Source: a virus
DNA length: 38,751 nucleotides
Reading direction: 5' to 3' (one strand)
Virus record (IMG/VR): IMGVR_UViG_3300017782_000065
Location: 1-38,751 of that record
Numbering within the stretch: position 1 is the stretch's first letter; each line of letters starts with the position of its first letter. Both the position numbers and the translations under genes were made by a program. Positions 16,247-24,819 of the stretch are shown here, piece by piece. The notes beneath the pieces are model-generated. The model saw only the letters and a list, made by a program, of their open reading frames with translations. It was not told where the DNA came from and searched no databases.

Positions 16247-17629
16247 ATGGCACTATCACGAGGCACCTCGACCGACTACGACGACCTTCTCGACAAGCTC
16301 GACGAGTTCATTACCGCCGACCACGTAAAGAAGGCCCTGATCAACGCTGCCGGTTCGGGCTATGCGGAGAACGACATCCTGACCGTGGCGGGCGGGACTT
16401 CGACGAAAGCGGCGCGCATCCTCGTCACAGAAGTCGGCGACAGCGGCGACATCACAGAAGCTCGCATTTACGACAGCGGCGCGTACAGCGCCGATCCCAC
16501 GCTGACGGCAAACGCGGTGACGGGCGGCACCGGGTCCTCTGCTACCTTCGACCTGACGATGGAGGCGAGCAACTGGACGAAGAACTTGGACGACGCCACG
16601 CTCGACTCGTCTACGGAGCGCGTCGTATGGTGGGAGGAGACGACGACGGACACCTATGTTGGTGTACGGACATACTCCGCTGCTGATGGCATCAACACCG
16701 CCAAGAACTGGCTTCTTTTGGGTGCGACTAGCTACAGCCCTGGGCTCAACTGGTGGCAGCAGCCAGACACGAATCCGAATGCTGTTGATGCGAGCGACGG
16801 TTCGGTGGACACGACGCCTGCTGGAGTTGGACAGGGGGTCGTCGGCATGTATCTAAAAGGTAACGACGGCACGGACATCGACTACTGGTTCTTCGCGACC
16901 ACAAGACGGATTATTGTTGTAGCAAAACTTTACAACACGGTCACAACCAGTCCGCGCTACGCGACAGGGTATATGGGTCTGCTCAATCCCTTTGGCACTA
17001 GCGCCGAGTACCCGTATCCGCTTTACATTGCGGGCTCGATGTCGGACCCTGGAAAGGCATGGAATGCGAACGATCCCGCGTACCAGATGTCGGGCCTCAC
17101 GTCTGTCATCGGGCACGACGTTGGGTTTGGATCGGCTTTTGAGGCCCCGGCGTTCTATCGACACACTGACGGTTTTTGGAAAAACGTCCAAAATGTAATA
17201 TATGAAACAGGAAGCGGCAGTCGCAGCAATGACACAGTAAACGACTATGTGGTCTATCCCTGTGGTGCCCCAAATGTGAGCGCCGGACCGGACTCTGCTA
17301 TTGTCTCTACATCGACTACGCCTCTTTTGTGGTCAGACATGATCAACGGCAGGGCTAAAGGTTTTTCAGACAACCCGCTATACGCACTGTATCCAACGCC
17401 AGATTCTGGAGGCGAGAAGCGGGTTCTCGTGCCTGCGACGATCGTGCTGTCTTCTGGTGACGATGCTGGTGTTGTAGGTGAACTGGACGGCGTATATTGG
17501 GCCAGCGCCGTTGGGACAACGACGGTCACGTCAGAGGACACGCTTACGGACAGTGGCATAGTGTATCGAGCATTCCAGAACGGCACCTACATACTGTGGG
17601 ACGGCTATCAGTTTATCAGAGAGGATTGA
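16247..17629 (+). CDS. Tail-associated structural protein with beta module
   Basis: The product has 460 residues. After a short helix (DYDDLLDKLDEFITAD), residues 34-106 form a Gly/Thr-rich beta module with GYAENDILTVAGGTST and VTGGTGSSATFDLTM. The rest has WWEETTTDTYVGVRTYSA, WFFATTRRIIVVAKL, GYMGLLNPFGTSAEYPYPLYIAGS and a C-terminal YRAFQNGTYILWDGYQF, a pattern known from tail proteins of several siphoviruses. It lies directly after the tape measure gene. Its virion location, probably tail tip or tail fibre region, is not established. The next gene encodes a probably related protein. Confidence 0.6.
   Translation: MALSRGTSTDYDDLLDKLDEFITADHVKKALINAAGSGYAENDILTVAGGTSTKAARILVTEVGDSGDITEARIYDSGAYSADPTLTANAVTGGTGSSATFDLTMEASNWTKNLDDATLDSSTERVVWWEETTTDTYVGVRTYSAADGINTAKNWLLLGATSYSPGLNWWQQPDTNPNAVDASDGSVDTTPAGVGQGVVGMYLKGNDGTDIDYWFFATTRRIIVVAKLYNTVTTSPRYATGYMGLLNPFGTSAEYPYPLYIAGSMSDPGKAWNANDPAYQMSGLTSVIGHDVGFGSAFEAPAFYRHTDGFWKNVQNVIYETGSGSRSNDTVNDYVVYPCGAPNVSAGPDSAIVSTSTTPLLWSDMINGRAKGFSDNPLYALYPTPDSGGEKRVLVPATIVLSSGDDAGVVGELDGVYWASAVGTTTVTSEDTLTDSGIVYRAFQNGTYILWDGYQFIRED
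16346..16564 (+). repeat. Shared beta module, copy A (coding)
   Basis: Residues 34-106 of the 460-residue tail protein. The motif string G-Y-A-x-x-D-x-L-T-x-x-G-G-T-S-T, then a valine strand, then S-G-x-I, Y-S-A and T-G-G-x-G repeats in the same order in the gpJ-like protein. It is protein-level similarity, not DNA identity. Confidence 0.65.
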
Positions 17630-17632
17630 CAA

Positions 17633-18658
17633 ATGGCGGAAACAACAGGTAGTGCATTAGGTCTGGAAGATTTCTTTGGTCAATTGCTAACGTACGTTGG
17701 CAACTTGAGTGGCTGGACAGTTGACGAAACGATCACCACTGTTAGCAGTGGCCGTCAATGCGCCGTAAGCAAGGGTAATCTTTTTGTGCAATGGCGCTGG
17801 AATGCCGCCAGCCCCAATACTGTGGCGATGTATCAGTCCACAGGCTTTGCTTCGGCCACGCGAGCTGGGACGCAGGCGGGCGACTCAGGCAATGGCTATA
17901 ACGGCGGCACCTCGACAACGGAAACGAACCTGGCCTCTGAGCGGTGTATCGAGGAGATGGGCAACGCTGCTTTTCCCAGCTACTACTTCTACACGGACAG
18001 CAACGCCACCTATGTTCATGTGGTTGTTGAGATCACCGCAGGAGACTTCCGCCATTTTGGGTTTGGGAACATAGAAAAGTTTGGCGACTGGGGCACGGGC
18101 AGCGGTGGTGAGTACGTGTACGGCAATGCCGGGGTGAACCTGCCCACCCCTCATTTTCAATCGTCGGCTTCTTTTCTACTGGACGGCTTTCTTTCATCAA
18201 CGAGTCGTGTGCGAAAAGCTGCGACCATGCGCTTGTCTGGGTTGCCGGATCAGGGATCGGAAGTGTACGGCGTCGTTTGGGGGCGCCCCGGTTCAAATTC
18301 TAGCATCGGCACGAGCACGGATAGTGCCGGAAACGACAGGCTCGCTGTCCAAGGCGGCGCGCGGGGCGGGCCTCTCGCCGCTGGATTCGGTTGGGCACCT
18401 CCTGAATCGTCTACAGGGCTGTCTTTGTTTCAGCCTGTTGCGTGCTTCTACAAAAACTACGTTCCTACGGTAGATCGTATATACTTGCTGGGCTTCCAGC
18501 CGGATGTTCGATGTGTTCATCTCAAGTACCTAGCAGCAAAAGGTACCGTTTCGCTGGGAAGCCAAACATGGCGTGTGTTCCCGATGGTGCGGAGAGTGGA
18601 CGGTTCAGCAGCAGGCGATACTGGCTTCGCTGGAATCGCATATCTGACTAATTCCTGA
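17633..18658 (+). CDS. Tail-associated structural protein, probably related to its neighbour
   Basis: The product has 341 residues. It contains GNLSGWTVDETI, VSKGNLFVQWRWN, FPSYYFYTDSNATYVHVVVEITAGDFRHFGFGNIEKFGDW and a C-terminal SLGSQTWRVFPMVRR followed by GFAGIAYLTN. The general design (aromatic strand, hydrophobic VVV strand, G-F-G motif, closing segment with W/Y-R-x-F) parallels the preceding gene product, suggesting ancient duplication. No enzyme motif is seen. It is likely a virion protein near the tail tip. Its TGATG junction links it to the next tail gene. Confidence 0.6.
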   Translation: MAETTGSALGLEDFFGQLLTYVGNLSGWTVDETITTVSSGRQCAVSKGNLFVQWRWNAASPNTVAMYQSTGFASATRAGTQAGDSGNGYNGGTSTTETNLASERCIEEMGNAAFPSYYFYTDSNATYVHVVVEITAGDFRHFGFGNIEKFGDWGTGSGGEYVYGNAGVNLPTPHFQSSASFLLDGFLSSTSRVRKAATMRLSGLPDQGSEVYGVVWGRPGSNSSIGTSTDSAGNDRLAVQGGARGGPLAAGFGWAPPESSTGLSLFQPVACFYKNYVPTVDRIYLLGFQPDVRCVHLKYLAAKGTVSLGSQTWRVFPMVRRVDGSAAGDTGFAGIAYLTNS

Positions 18659-20403
18659 TGGCTAACTTTTTGGCGTCACGGGAACTCGGAACAGATGGTC
18701 CAGTTTCGTTTCCTGGTCGAATTGCTGCCCACTACGTGAAGCCTAGTCCCGCCGACCCCGGAATCGCAGACGGTCTTGAGATCAACGACGTTCCGCCGAC
18801 CTCGGCGGCATACGGTCAGTACACAAACCAACAACCCCCTGCGCCTCCGAACGAAGATTTCGCAGCCGAGCAAGGCGATAAAATGTCGCCTGCTTTTGAT
18901 TTCTTCGAGCGATTTCTGATTCAGCCTTCGTCTTTTGTGCTTGGCAATGTCGTAGCTACACAGCCGATCGCCATCACGCTTTACTCGGCGTATCGACGCG
19001 ATACGCACAACTGGGTATCGTTCGTAGATAGTGCGAACGCTGGTGTGTCTTTGATCAACCAGCCTACGCTACCGTTTGCGATGGGGCCGCAGACGACCAT
19101 TTCGGGCCTGACGCTACAGGTGCTCGCGACAGGGCCGCCTACGGTGAATTCGACGCTGGACTTCGTGTTCAGCACGATAACGCTCAGTCCCGTGATCTCC
19201 CTGAGCCGCGTGGTGCTCTGGACGCTTAGGCCCAATCTCCCATACCGAGAGCGGCTGTCGTTCAACACGCAGATCATTACGCACGCAGACGGCACGGAGC
19301 AGCGGATCGCTTTCCGGCCCAATCCTCGTCAGTCGTTTGACTGGGAGCACACGCTGGACGGCGGGTCAGAGCGAGCAGCGTTCCACAACCTGTTGTTCGA
19401 GTGGCAGTCGCGTGTCTACGGCATCCCGATGTACCACGAGGGAACTTGCACAACATCGGCGATCACTGCGGGCGACACGACAATCAACGTACGCTCCACC
19501 GAGTACGCCGACTATCGCGAAGGCGGCCTAGCGGTTATTTACGACACGGGATCTGGCACGACGGACGTGCTTGAGATCGCCACGAGTGGCATTACGTCAA
19601 CCACGATGACGTTCACGGCGGGCATCGTGAGTGCGTATGCACCGGGAGTGCTTGTAGCTCCGGTTCGCACAGCGCGCACTCGTCCGCAGATTTCCGGCAA
19701 TCGGTTTCCAACAGACGCGGCGACACTCAAGATGTCGTTTGAGGTGCTCGACAACGAGTCAGACATCGGCAGTACGTCGGCATGGACAAGCACGCACAAC
19801 TCAAAGATTGTCGTAGATGACGAGAACGCGGTGTCCGTGTCCATGCCCGAGCAATTCTTGCGGCCCATCGTAGTGCTGGACAATGACGTGGGCGTGCCCT
19901 TTTTTGAGTCGCCGCAGGACAAGGGCAAGAGAGGCAGTGTCAAGACGTTCTACGCCGCCTCTCCGCAGAAAGCCTGGGAAGTGCGGCAGCTCATCTACGC
20001 ACTGCGGGGGCGGCAGGTGTCCTTCTACTTGCCCACCTTCGGCAAGGACTTTACGCCTACCGGCCCGCTCACGGTGGGCGACACGGCATTGACTGTCGAG
20101 AACGTGGGCTACGCTCTGTACGTTGACGACCGGCGGCCTTACACAGTCGTCCGGGTCCATTTCACTGATCCCGCGACCAATCCACCATTGATTCGGACTA
20201 TCACGGCAAGCAGCGTGATCGACACGGCTACAGAAAGCCTCACGATAGACACGCCCTGGCCCGCCACCTATCAGGTCAGCGACGTGGAGCGCATTGAGTA
20301 CCTTGAGCTGGTTCGGCTAGACTCGGACGACATTCGCATTCGCCATGCGGAGGGCGACACCACCGTCCGCATCAGTTGCCCCGTAATCACAGTGTTTGAC
20401 TAA
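18658..20403 (+). CDS. Distal-tail-like structural protein
   Basis: The product has 581 residues and is almost wholly beta-rich. Recognisable stretches include NPRQSFDWEHTLDGGSERAAFHNLLFEWQSRVYGIPMYHE, repeated domain-like segments with AGDTTINVRSTEYADYREGG and VGDTALTVENVGYALYVDDRRP, each a small Ig or OB-like unit with a G-D-T motif, and FYAASPQKAWEVRQLIYALRGRQVSFYLPTF. Its position before the hub gene is where distal tail (Dit-like) proteins lie in gene transfer agent-like tail clusters. It would form the ring that joins tube and tip. Identification is by order and general pattern. Confidence 0.5.
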   Translation: MANFLASRELGTDGPVSFPGRIAAHYVKPSPADPGIADGLEINDVPPTSAAYGQYTNQQPPAPPNEDFAAEQGDKMSPAFDFFERFLIQPSSFVLGNVVATQPIAITLYSAYRRDTHNWVSFVDSANAGVSLINQPTLPFAMGPQTTISGLTLQVLATGPPTVNSTLDFVFSTITLSPVISLSRVVLWTLRPNLPYRERLSFNTQIITHADGTEQRIAFRPNPRQSFDWEHTLDGGSERAAFHNLLFEWQSRVYGIPMYHEGTCTTSAITAGDTTINVRSTEYADYREGGLAVIYDTGSGTTDVLEIATSGITSTTMTFTAGIVSAYAPGVLVAPVRTARTRPQISGNRFPTDAATLKMSFEVLDNESDIGSTSAWTSTHNSKIVVDDENAVSVSMPEQFLRPIVVLDNDVGVPFFESPQDKGKRGSVKTFYAASPQKAWEVRQLIYALRGRQVSFYLPTFGKDFTPTGPLTVGDTALTVENVGYALYVDDRRPYTVVRVHFTDPATNPPLIRTITASSVIDTATESLTIDTPWPATYQVSDVERIEYLELVRLDSDDIRIRHAEGDTTVRISCPVITVFD

Positions 20404-21248
20404 TGACCTACGATACGTACGCATCTTCAGTCGAAAGCAACCGTCCGGTTGAGCTGTACGTGTTCACACAGGGCGCGGACGAGTTTCTGTATACCGACCA
20501 GCCCGCCGATGTGGTGCTGTCCGGCCTGACCTACAGTGCTGAAGCCATCTCCCGTGGGCGACTGGAAGAGACTCGCGACTCGGCGGTCACCAATCAGGTC
20601 GAGATCACGATGCCATCGTCCAACTCGTTCGTGTCGCGCTTCAAGGAGTACACACCCGCCTCGCGAGCCACCATCAGTATTCGGCGCTATCAGCGAGCAG
20701 ATACCTCTGTCGAGGTGGTTACCGTCTTCGAGGGACTGGTGGCGTCTGTTCGCTTCAAGGAGGAAGGTCGCGTCGCCGTGGCAAAGTGCGTTCCTGTGGT
20801 GCAGGCGGAATCACGCCCGATTCCCCGGCAAAGCTACCAGAACGCCTGCAACCACGTCCTTGGTGATTCACTGTGCAAGGTTGATCTGACAGACGCTCGC
20901 TGGCGGCTGGCGGCCACTGTAACGGCATTTGATAGTGCCACGAACACGGCAACGGTTGCAGGAGCATCTTCGTTTGGATCGGACTGGTGGGTCGGAGGAG
21001 TGATGGAGGTGGGTGGTGGAGACGATCATCGCTTGATCCTTTCCCAGAGCGGCGACGACGTGACGTTGTTGCTGCCTTTCCCGGAGACCATTGTGGGCTC
21101 GACCGTGGTGCTCTTGGCGGGCTGCGATCACAGCATTACGACCTGCGACACAAAGTTCAACACACCCGAAGACACGCTGAGTAACGTCATCAACTACGGC
21201 GGCTTTGCTTTCGTTCCGAACAAAAATCCATTCGAGACGGGCCTGTAA
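20403..21248 (+). CDS. Tail hub protein, DUF2163 / lambda gpL-like, probable Fe-S protein
   Basis: The product has 281 residues. Regions YVFTQGADEFLYTDQPADVVLSGLTYSAEAISRG, GLVASVRFKEEGRVAVAKCVPV and the end ITTCDTKFNTPEDTLSNVINYGGFAFVPNKNPF match the phage and gene transfer agent hub family (BR0599/DUF2163 type). Four cysteines lie in two pairs, Cys149-x8-Cys158 and Cys241-x6-Cys248, in the positions that bind an iron-sulfur cluster in related hubs. The hub sits at the tail end and connects to the tip protein encoded next. Overlaps of one base with both neighbours show a coupled operon. Confidence 0.7.
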   Translation: MTYDTYASSVESNRPVELYVFTQGADEFLYTDQPADVVLSGLTYSAEAISRGRLEETRDSAVTNQVEITMPSSNSFVSRFKEYTPASRATISIRRYQRADTSVEVVTVFEGLVASVRFKEEGRVAVAKCVPVVQAESRPIPRQSYQNACNHVLGDSLCKVDLTDARWRLAATVTAFDSATNTATVAGASSFGSDWWVGGVMEVGGGDDHRLILSQSGDDVTLLLPFPETIVGSTVVLLAGCDHSITTCDTKFNTPEDTLSNVINYGGFAFVPNKNPFETGL

Positions 21249-24200
21249 TGAAGTTGATGAAGCCTCGCAGGGCGTCCTCGACCAGGGCAGGGTTCTTGGA
21301 CCTGCTGCTTGCGTACGTCCTACTGACTCTTATCTCGGAGCTTCTTAGGCCGAAGCCTCGGCTGGAGGACGCAAAAGCTGCGGGCCTCGATGACTTCAAG
21401 TTTCCCACGGCAACAGAAGGACGAAGTATCCCGCTGGTATGGGGCACCGTTCGTCTCAAGGGTCCGAACGTCGTTTGGTACGGCGACTTGGAACAGGTGG
21501 CCGTCAAGAAAAAGGTGAAGACCGGACTCATCTCAAGTGAGACAGTCATCACCGCGTACAACTACTACGTCGGCATTCAGTTCGCGCTTTGTCGTGGCCC
21601 TGCTGTTTCCCTTCTTCGCGTATGGGTGGGCGACGATGAGGTCTACGATACGGAGGTGACGCACCTTGAGGCGTTCCTGATTGACAAGCCTGAGCTTTTC
21701 GGCGGCAACGAACTGGGCAACGGGGGCTTCGTCGGCGGCTTTCAGTTCTTTGCTGGTGAAGAAGACCAGCCGCCGTCTGGCTACCTTGGCGTCAATGGTG
21801 TCGATAGCGTAGGTATCGCCGCCCAGGGAGAGGGCTACGCGGTAGGTGACGTGCTAACCTTTGTGGGCGGCACGTCAACGGCGGACGCGACGGTCGTTGT
21901 CACGAAGGTTACTTCGTACTACACGGGAACAACACCGCCGCTCACGCTCGTTAGTGGCGTCATTGACGAGATTCAGTTGCTGGACCCTGGCGACTACAGC
22001 GCCTTTCCGTCCAGCCCGGTGTCGCCGACAGGGGGTGGCGGAACCGGAGCGGCTATTTCGTTTTCGACAGGCAGCGGTCAGCAGCTTGTTGGTAACAACA
22101 ACCGGACCCCTGCGTACTGCGGTTTGAGCTACGTCGTGGGCCGGGCCTACGTCGGCAACTCGACCTCGATCAAGCCTGTTGCATGGGAAGTGCGTCGAAT
22201 CCCCAACGGCCTTGGCCTGTCAACTGCGGAAGCAGAGCTGAACGGCGGCAACGATGCGAACCCGATGAACGTCATCTATGAGGTTCTGACGGACACCACG
22301 TTTGGACTGGGCATTGCCACAGCGAAGATTGACACCACGAGTTTCACGTCGGCGGCGGCAACGCTCGCCACTGAGAACAACGGCATGTCGTTCTCACAGG
22401 ATGCCAAGAAGCAGGCGTTTGAGATTCTGAATCTGGCGCAGCAACAGATTGACGGGGTGCTCTACTACGACTACGCCGACAACAAGTACAAGATCAAGCT
22501 CATCCGAGCCGACTACACGGCGAGCACGATCGACGAGATCAACGAAAGCAACTCTTCGTTGCTCGACTTCGACCGTGGTTCTTGGGAAGGCACCACAAAC
22601 TTTGTCGATGCCAAATACACCAGTCGCGACAAGGACTACCAAGACACATCGGCGGTCGCCCAGGATTCGGCGAACATCCGAATCCAAGATAACGTAGTCA
22701 TATCGGGCACGCGAAACTATCCGGCCTGCAAGGACGACGATCTTGCCAGCGTGCTGGCGTGGCGTGACCTTCGAGTGTTGAGCTATCCGCTCGTACGCGC
22801 GACGGTTCGCGTCGATCAGGAGTTCTGGAACGTCAAGCCCGGAGAGCCGCTGGCGCTGACGAGCAGTGCTTTGGGCATTACCCGACTCCCGATGCGTGTC
22901 ATCAAGATCGACTATGGCGATCCGACCGACAACGCAGTCAAGTTGTCGCTGGTGCAGGACGTGTTCTACTTCGCAGTGGGCTCGTTCGCGCCCACGGGCG
23001 ATACGGGCTGGGAACCGCCGTCTGACACGCTGATTCCCTTCCCCACGGGCCAGCAACTAGCCTTCGAGCAGCCGCGAGCCTTTGCCCACCGCGACCCAGA
23101 GGCCGCGACTTCTGAAGATCCCCGCATCTATACGACTGCGCGAAAGCAGGGTGCCGAGCTGCTATATCGAATCCACGCCAAGCTACAGTCTGATTCGACG
23201 TATGCCGAGTTTGGCGACAGCTTCGGCTTCATGAGGATCGGAGAGCTGACATCCGCGCTGGGCACGACGGGCACCACTCCGATCGCGTCGGTTGGTGTCA
23301 CTGCATCTCCCGACGCCCAGCAAACGATTCGATCGCTGTTCGACACCAACCCGCCCATAACCGCGCTGGGCACTGATCTGGCGGGACTCGTGTTGGTTGG
23401 AAACGAGTTCATGCTAGTACAAGACGCCTCCAACTCAGGTCTCAATGTGACGTTTGAGAACGTCTACAGAGGTGTACTGGACAGCACGCGAGAAGAACAC
23501 GCCGCAGGGGCAGATGTGTATTGCCTTGTGGGGGGTGGTCTGGGAACTGGGCCGTTCAACGAGACGGATGCGCTTGATGTCAAGCTCCAGCCTAGGTCCA
23601 GTCTTGCCACGCTCGATCTTACGTCTGTCGCGGCGATATCACTCACGATGGACAAGCGCGCCCGCCGCCCCTACCCCGTGGGCGAACTGAGCCTGGACGG
23701 CTCTGCGTGGACCAGCACGGTGTCCCTAGAAGCTCTGGGCGGCTCTGCGGAGGCCACGGGGTTCGAGGTGTCCTGGGTGCGCCGAGACTACAGGACGGCA
23801 GACGGCGGCAACGAGATCGCTGCTTTGAGCACTGACGCCTCTAGCCTCTTCTCCGATTTCCCTGCCGCCAACGGCACCGAGTACGAGGTGCAAGTCTGGA
23901 ACGACCCCGACGGGACGCCCGTGCAGCTCTTGACGTTCAGCAGTTTGTCCGGCACGTCGCAGGATGCGTTACGATTGTCCATTCTAAAAGAGACGGACGG
24001 CGACTTGCCTACTCGTATGCGGGTGGTCGTCCAAACGTCGCACACGGACGACTCTCAGGTGCTCACGTCACGGTACAATGCCCAGCACGACTTTGACGTG
24101 ACATCGGCCCTGTCTGGGTACTTTGAGTTCACGGCGTTGGACACCAATGACGTATCAGCCAGCTATACCGCCAACGCTTCAGGCAGCCATTCGTTCTTTC

Positions 24201-24421
24201 TGTCTAGCTCGTTCACCACAGGTGACGTGGAGCGACGAGTGAACGGGGGCGCTTGGACGACGCTGATTCCGGCGGGCAACACAGCAGGGTCTATCACAGG
24301 CGTAGCTGTTTCCGACACGATCGAGGTGAGGCACACCTCGACGGACGCCAGTGCTTTGAAGCAACTGACAATGAACGCGCCTGGAGCCGGGACTGACGGG
24401 TTTGCCGTCCTATTCACCTAA
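21248..24421 (+). CDS. Tail tip attachment protein, gpJ-like
   Basis: The product has 1057 residues. The N-terminus has a hydrophobic segment (about 15-33, FLDLLLAYVLLTLISELL) followed by ATEGRSIPLVWGTVRLKGPNVVWYGD, a standard start for gpJ-type proteins. The core has RTPAYCGLSYVVGRAYVGNS, PVAWEVRRIPNGLG, NPMNVIYEVLTDTTFGLG and FEILNLAQQQIDGVLYYDYADNKYKIKLIR, as in phage tip proteins. Residues 184-275 form a beta module also found in the 460-residue tail protein. The C-terminal third has fibronectin-like repeats and a Ser-rich end that probably bind the host. The stop lies two bases before the next start. Confidence 0.8.
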   Translation: MKLMKPRRASSTRAGFLDLLLAYVLLTLISELLRPKPRLEDAKAAGLDDFKFPTATEGRSIPLVWGTVRLKGPNVVWYGDLEQVAVKKKVKTGLISSETVITAYNYYVGIQFALCRGPAVSLLRVWVGDDEVYDTEVTHLEAFLIDKPELFGGNELGNGGFVGGFQFFAGEEDQPPSGYLGVNGVDSVGIAAQGEGYAVGDVLTFVGGTSTADATVVVTKVTSYYTGTTPPLTLVSGVIDEIQLLDPGDYSAFPSSPVSPTGGGGTGAAISFSTGSGQQLVGNNNRTPAYCGLSYVVGRAYVGNSTSIKPVAWEVRRIPNGLGLSTAEAELNGGNDANPMNVIYEVLTDTTFGLGIATAKIDTTSFTSAAATLATENNGMSFSQDAKKQAFEILNLAQQQIDGVLYYDYADNKYKIKLIRADYTASTIDEINESNSSLLDFDRGSWEGTTNFVDAKYTSRDKDYQDTSAVAQDSANIRIQDNVVISGTRNYPACKDDDLASVLAWRDLRVLSYPLVRATVRVDQEFWNVKPGEPLALTSSALGITRLPMRVIKIDYGDPTDNAVKLSLVQDVFYFAVGSFAPTGDTGWEPPSDTLIPFPTGQQLAFEQPRAFAHRDPEAATSEDPRIYTTARKQGAELLYRIHAKLQSDSTYAEFGDSFGFMRIGELTSALGTTGTTPIASVGVTASPDAQQTIRSLFDTNPPITALGTDLAGLVLVGNEFMLVQDASNSGLNVTFENVYRGVLDSTREEHAAGADVYCLVGGGLGTGPFNETDALDVKLQPRSSLATLDLTSVAAISLTMDKRARRPYPVGELSLDGSAWTSTVSLEALGGSAEATGFEVSWVRRDYRTADGGNEIAALSTDASSLFSDFPAANGTEYEVQVWNDPDGTPVQLLTFSSLSGTSQDALRLSILKETDGDLPTRMRVVVQTSHTDDSQVLTSRYNAQHDFDVTSALSGYFEFTALDTNDVSASYTANASGSHSFFLSSSFTTGDVERRVNGGAWTTLIPAGNTAGSITGVAVSDTIEVRHTSTDASALKQLTMNAPGAGTDGFAVLFT
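21797..22072 (+). repeat. Shared beta module, copy B (coding)
   Basis: Residues 184-275 of the gpJ-like protein. It matches copy A, with about 14 extra residues after the VTKV strand, and appears inserted between the GGFQFFAGE and RTPAYCGLSYVVG core blocks of the tip protein. Confidence 0.65.
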
Positions 24422-24423
24422 GC

Positions 24424-24720
24424 ATGACCGAACGAGACGAGATCAAAAGGATTGTCAAGAACGCACTTGCGGAGGACAACGTGCTTTCGCGTGATGACGT
24501 GACGGATGTAGTACGCGAGGCAGTCCATGAAACACTGCTCACGCTAGGTGTGGACGCGGCCCAGCCGCTCAGTGTTCAGCAGGACATGCACTTCGTTCGT
24601 GAGCTGCGCGTAGCCTCTGAGCGCATCCAGAGCCGTGGGCTACTGGTGCTCGTCGCGGTCGCCGTTACAGGCTTCGCTGGCGCTCTGTGGGTCGGGATCA
24701 AAGCCGCGATTACTTCATAA
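24424..24720 (+). CDS. Small membrane protein with one C-terminal transmembrane helix
   Basis: The product has 98 residues. The first 70 are charged and helical (EIKRIVKNALAEDN, DVVREAVHETLLTLGVD, LSVQQDMHFVRELRVASERIQS); residues about 73-95 form one hydrophobic helix (LLVLVAVAVTGFAGALWVGIKAAI). Similar small proteins occur after tail genes in many phages and have been given only domain-of-unknown-function names. It is the last gene before a strong terminator, a spot often used by holin or spanin genes, but no endolysin is adjacent. A holin-like or lysis-regulating role is a guess. Confidence 0.65.
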   Translation: MTERDEIKRIVKNALAEDNVLSRDDVTDVVREAVHETLLTLGVDAAQPLSVQQDMHFVRELRVASERIQSRGLLVLVAVAVTGFAGALWVGIKAAITS

Positions 24721-24769
24721 TCAGGTGGCCTGGACCGCCGTGATGGGGTAGCATGGCTCTGGGTCACCG

Positions 24770-24798
24770 CCCGGACCTTTCTGGGGTCCGGGTTTTTT
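24770..24798 (+). terminator. Intrinsic terminator at the end of the tail operon
   Basis: Stem CCCGGACC (24770-24777) pairs perfectly with its complement (24785-24792) around a seven-base loop and is followed by six T residues (24793-24798). It lies in the 99-base gap between the tail and replication blocks, so it should end the late structural transcript. The 50 bases before it show no gene. Confidence 0.9.
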
Positions 24799-24819
24799 CT
24801 AGCTAAAAGTTCTGACAGC

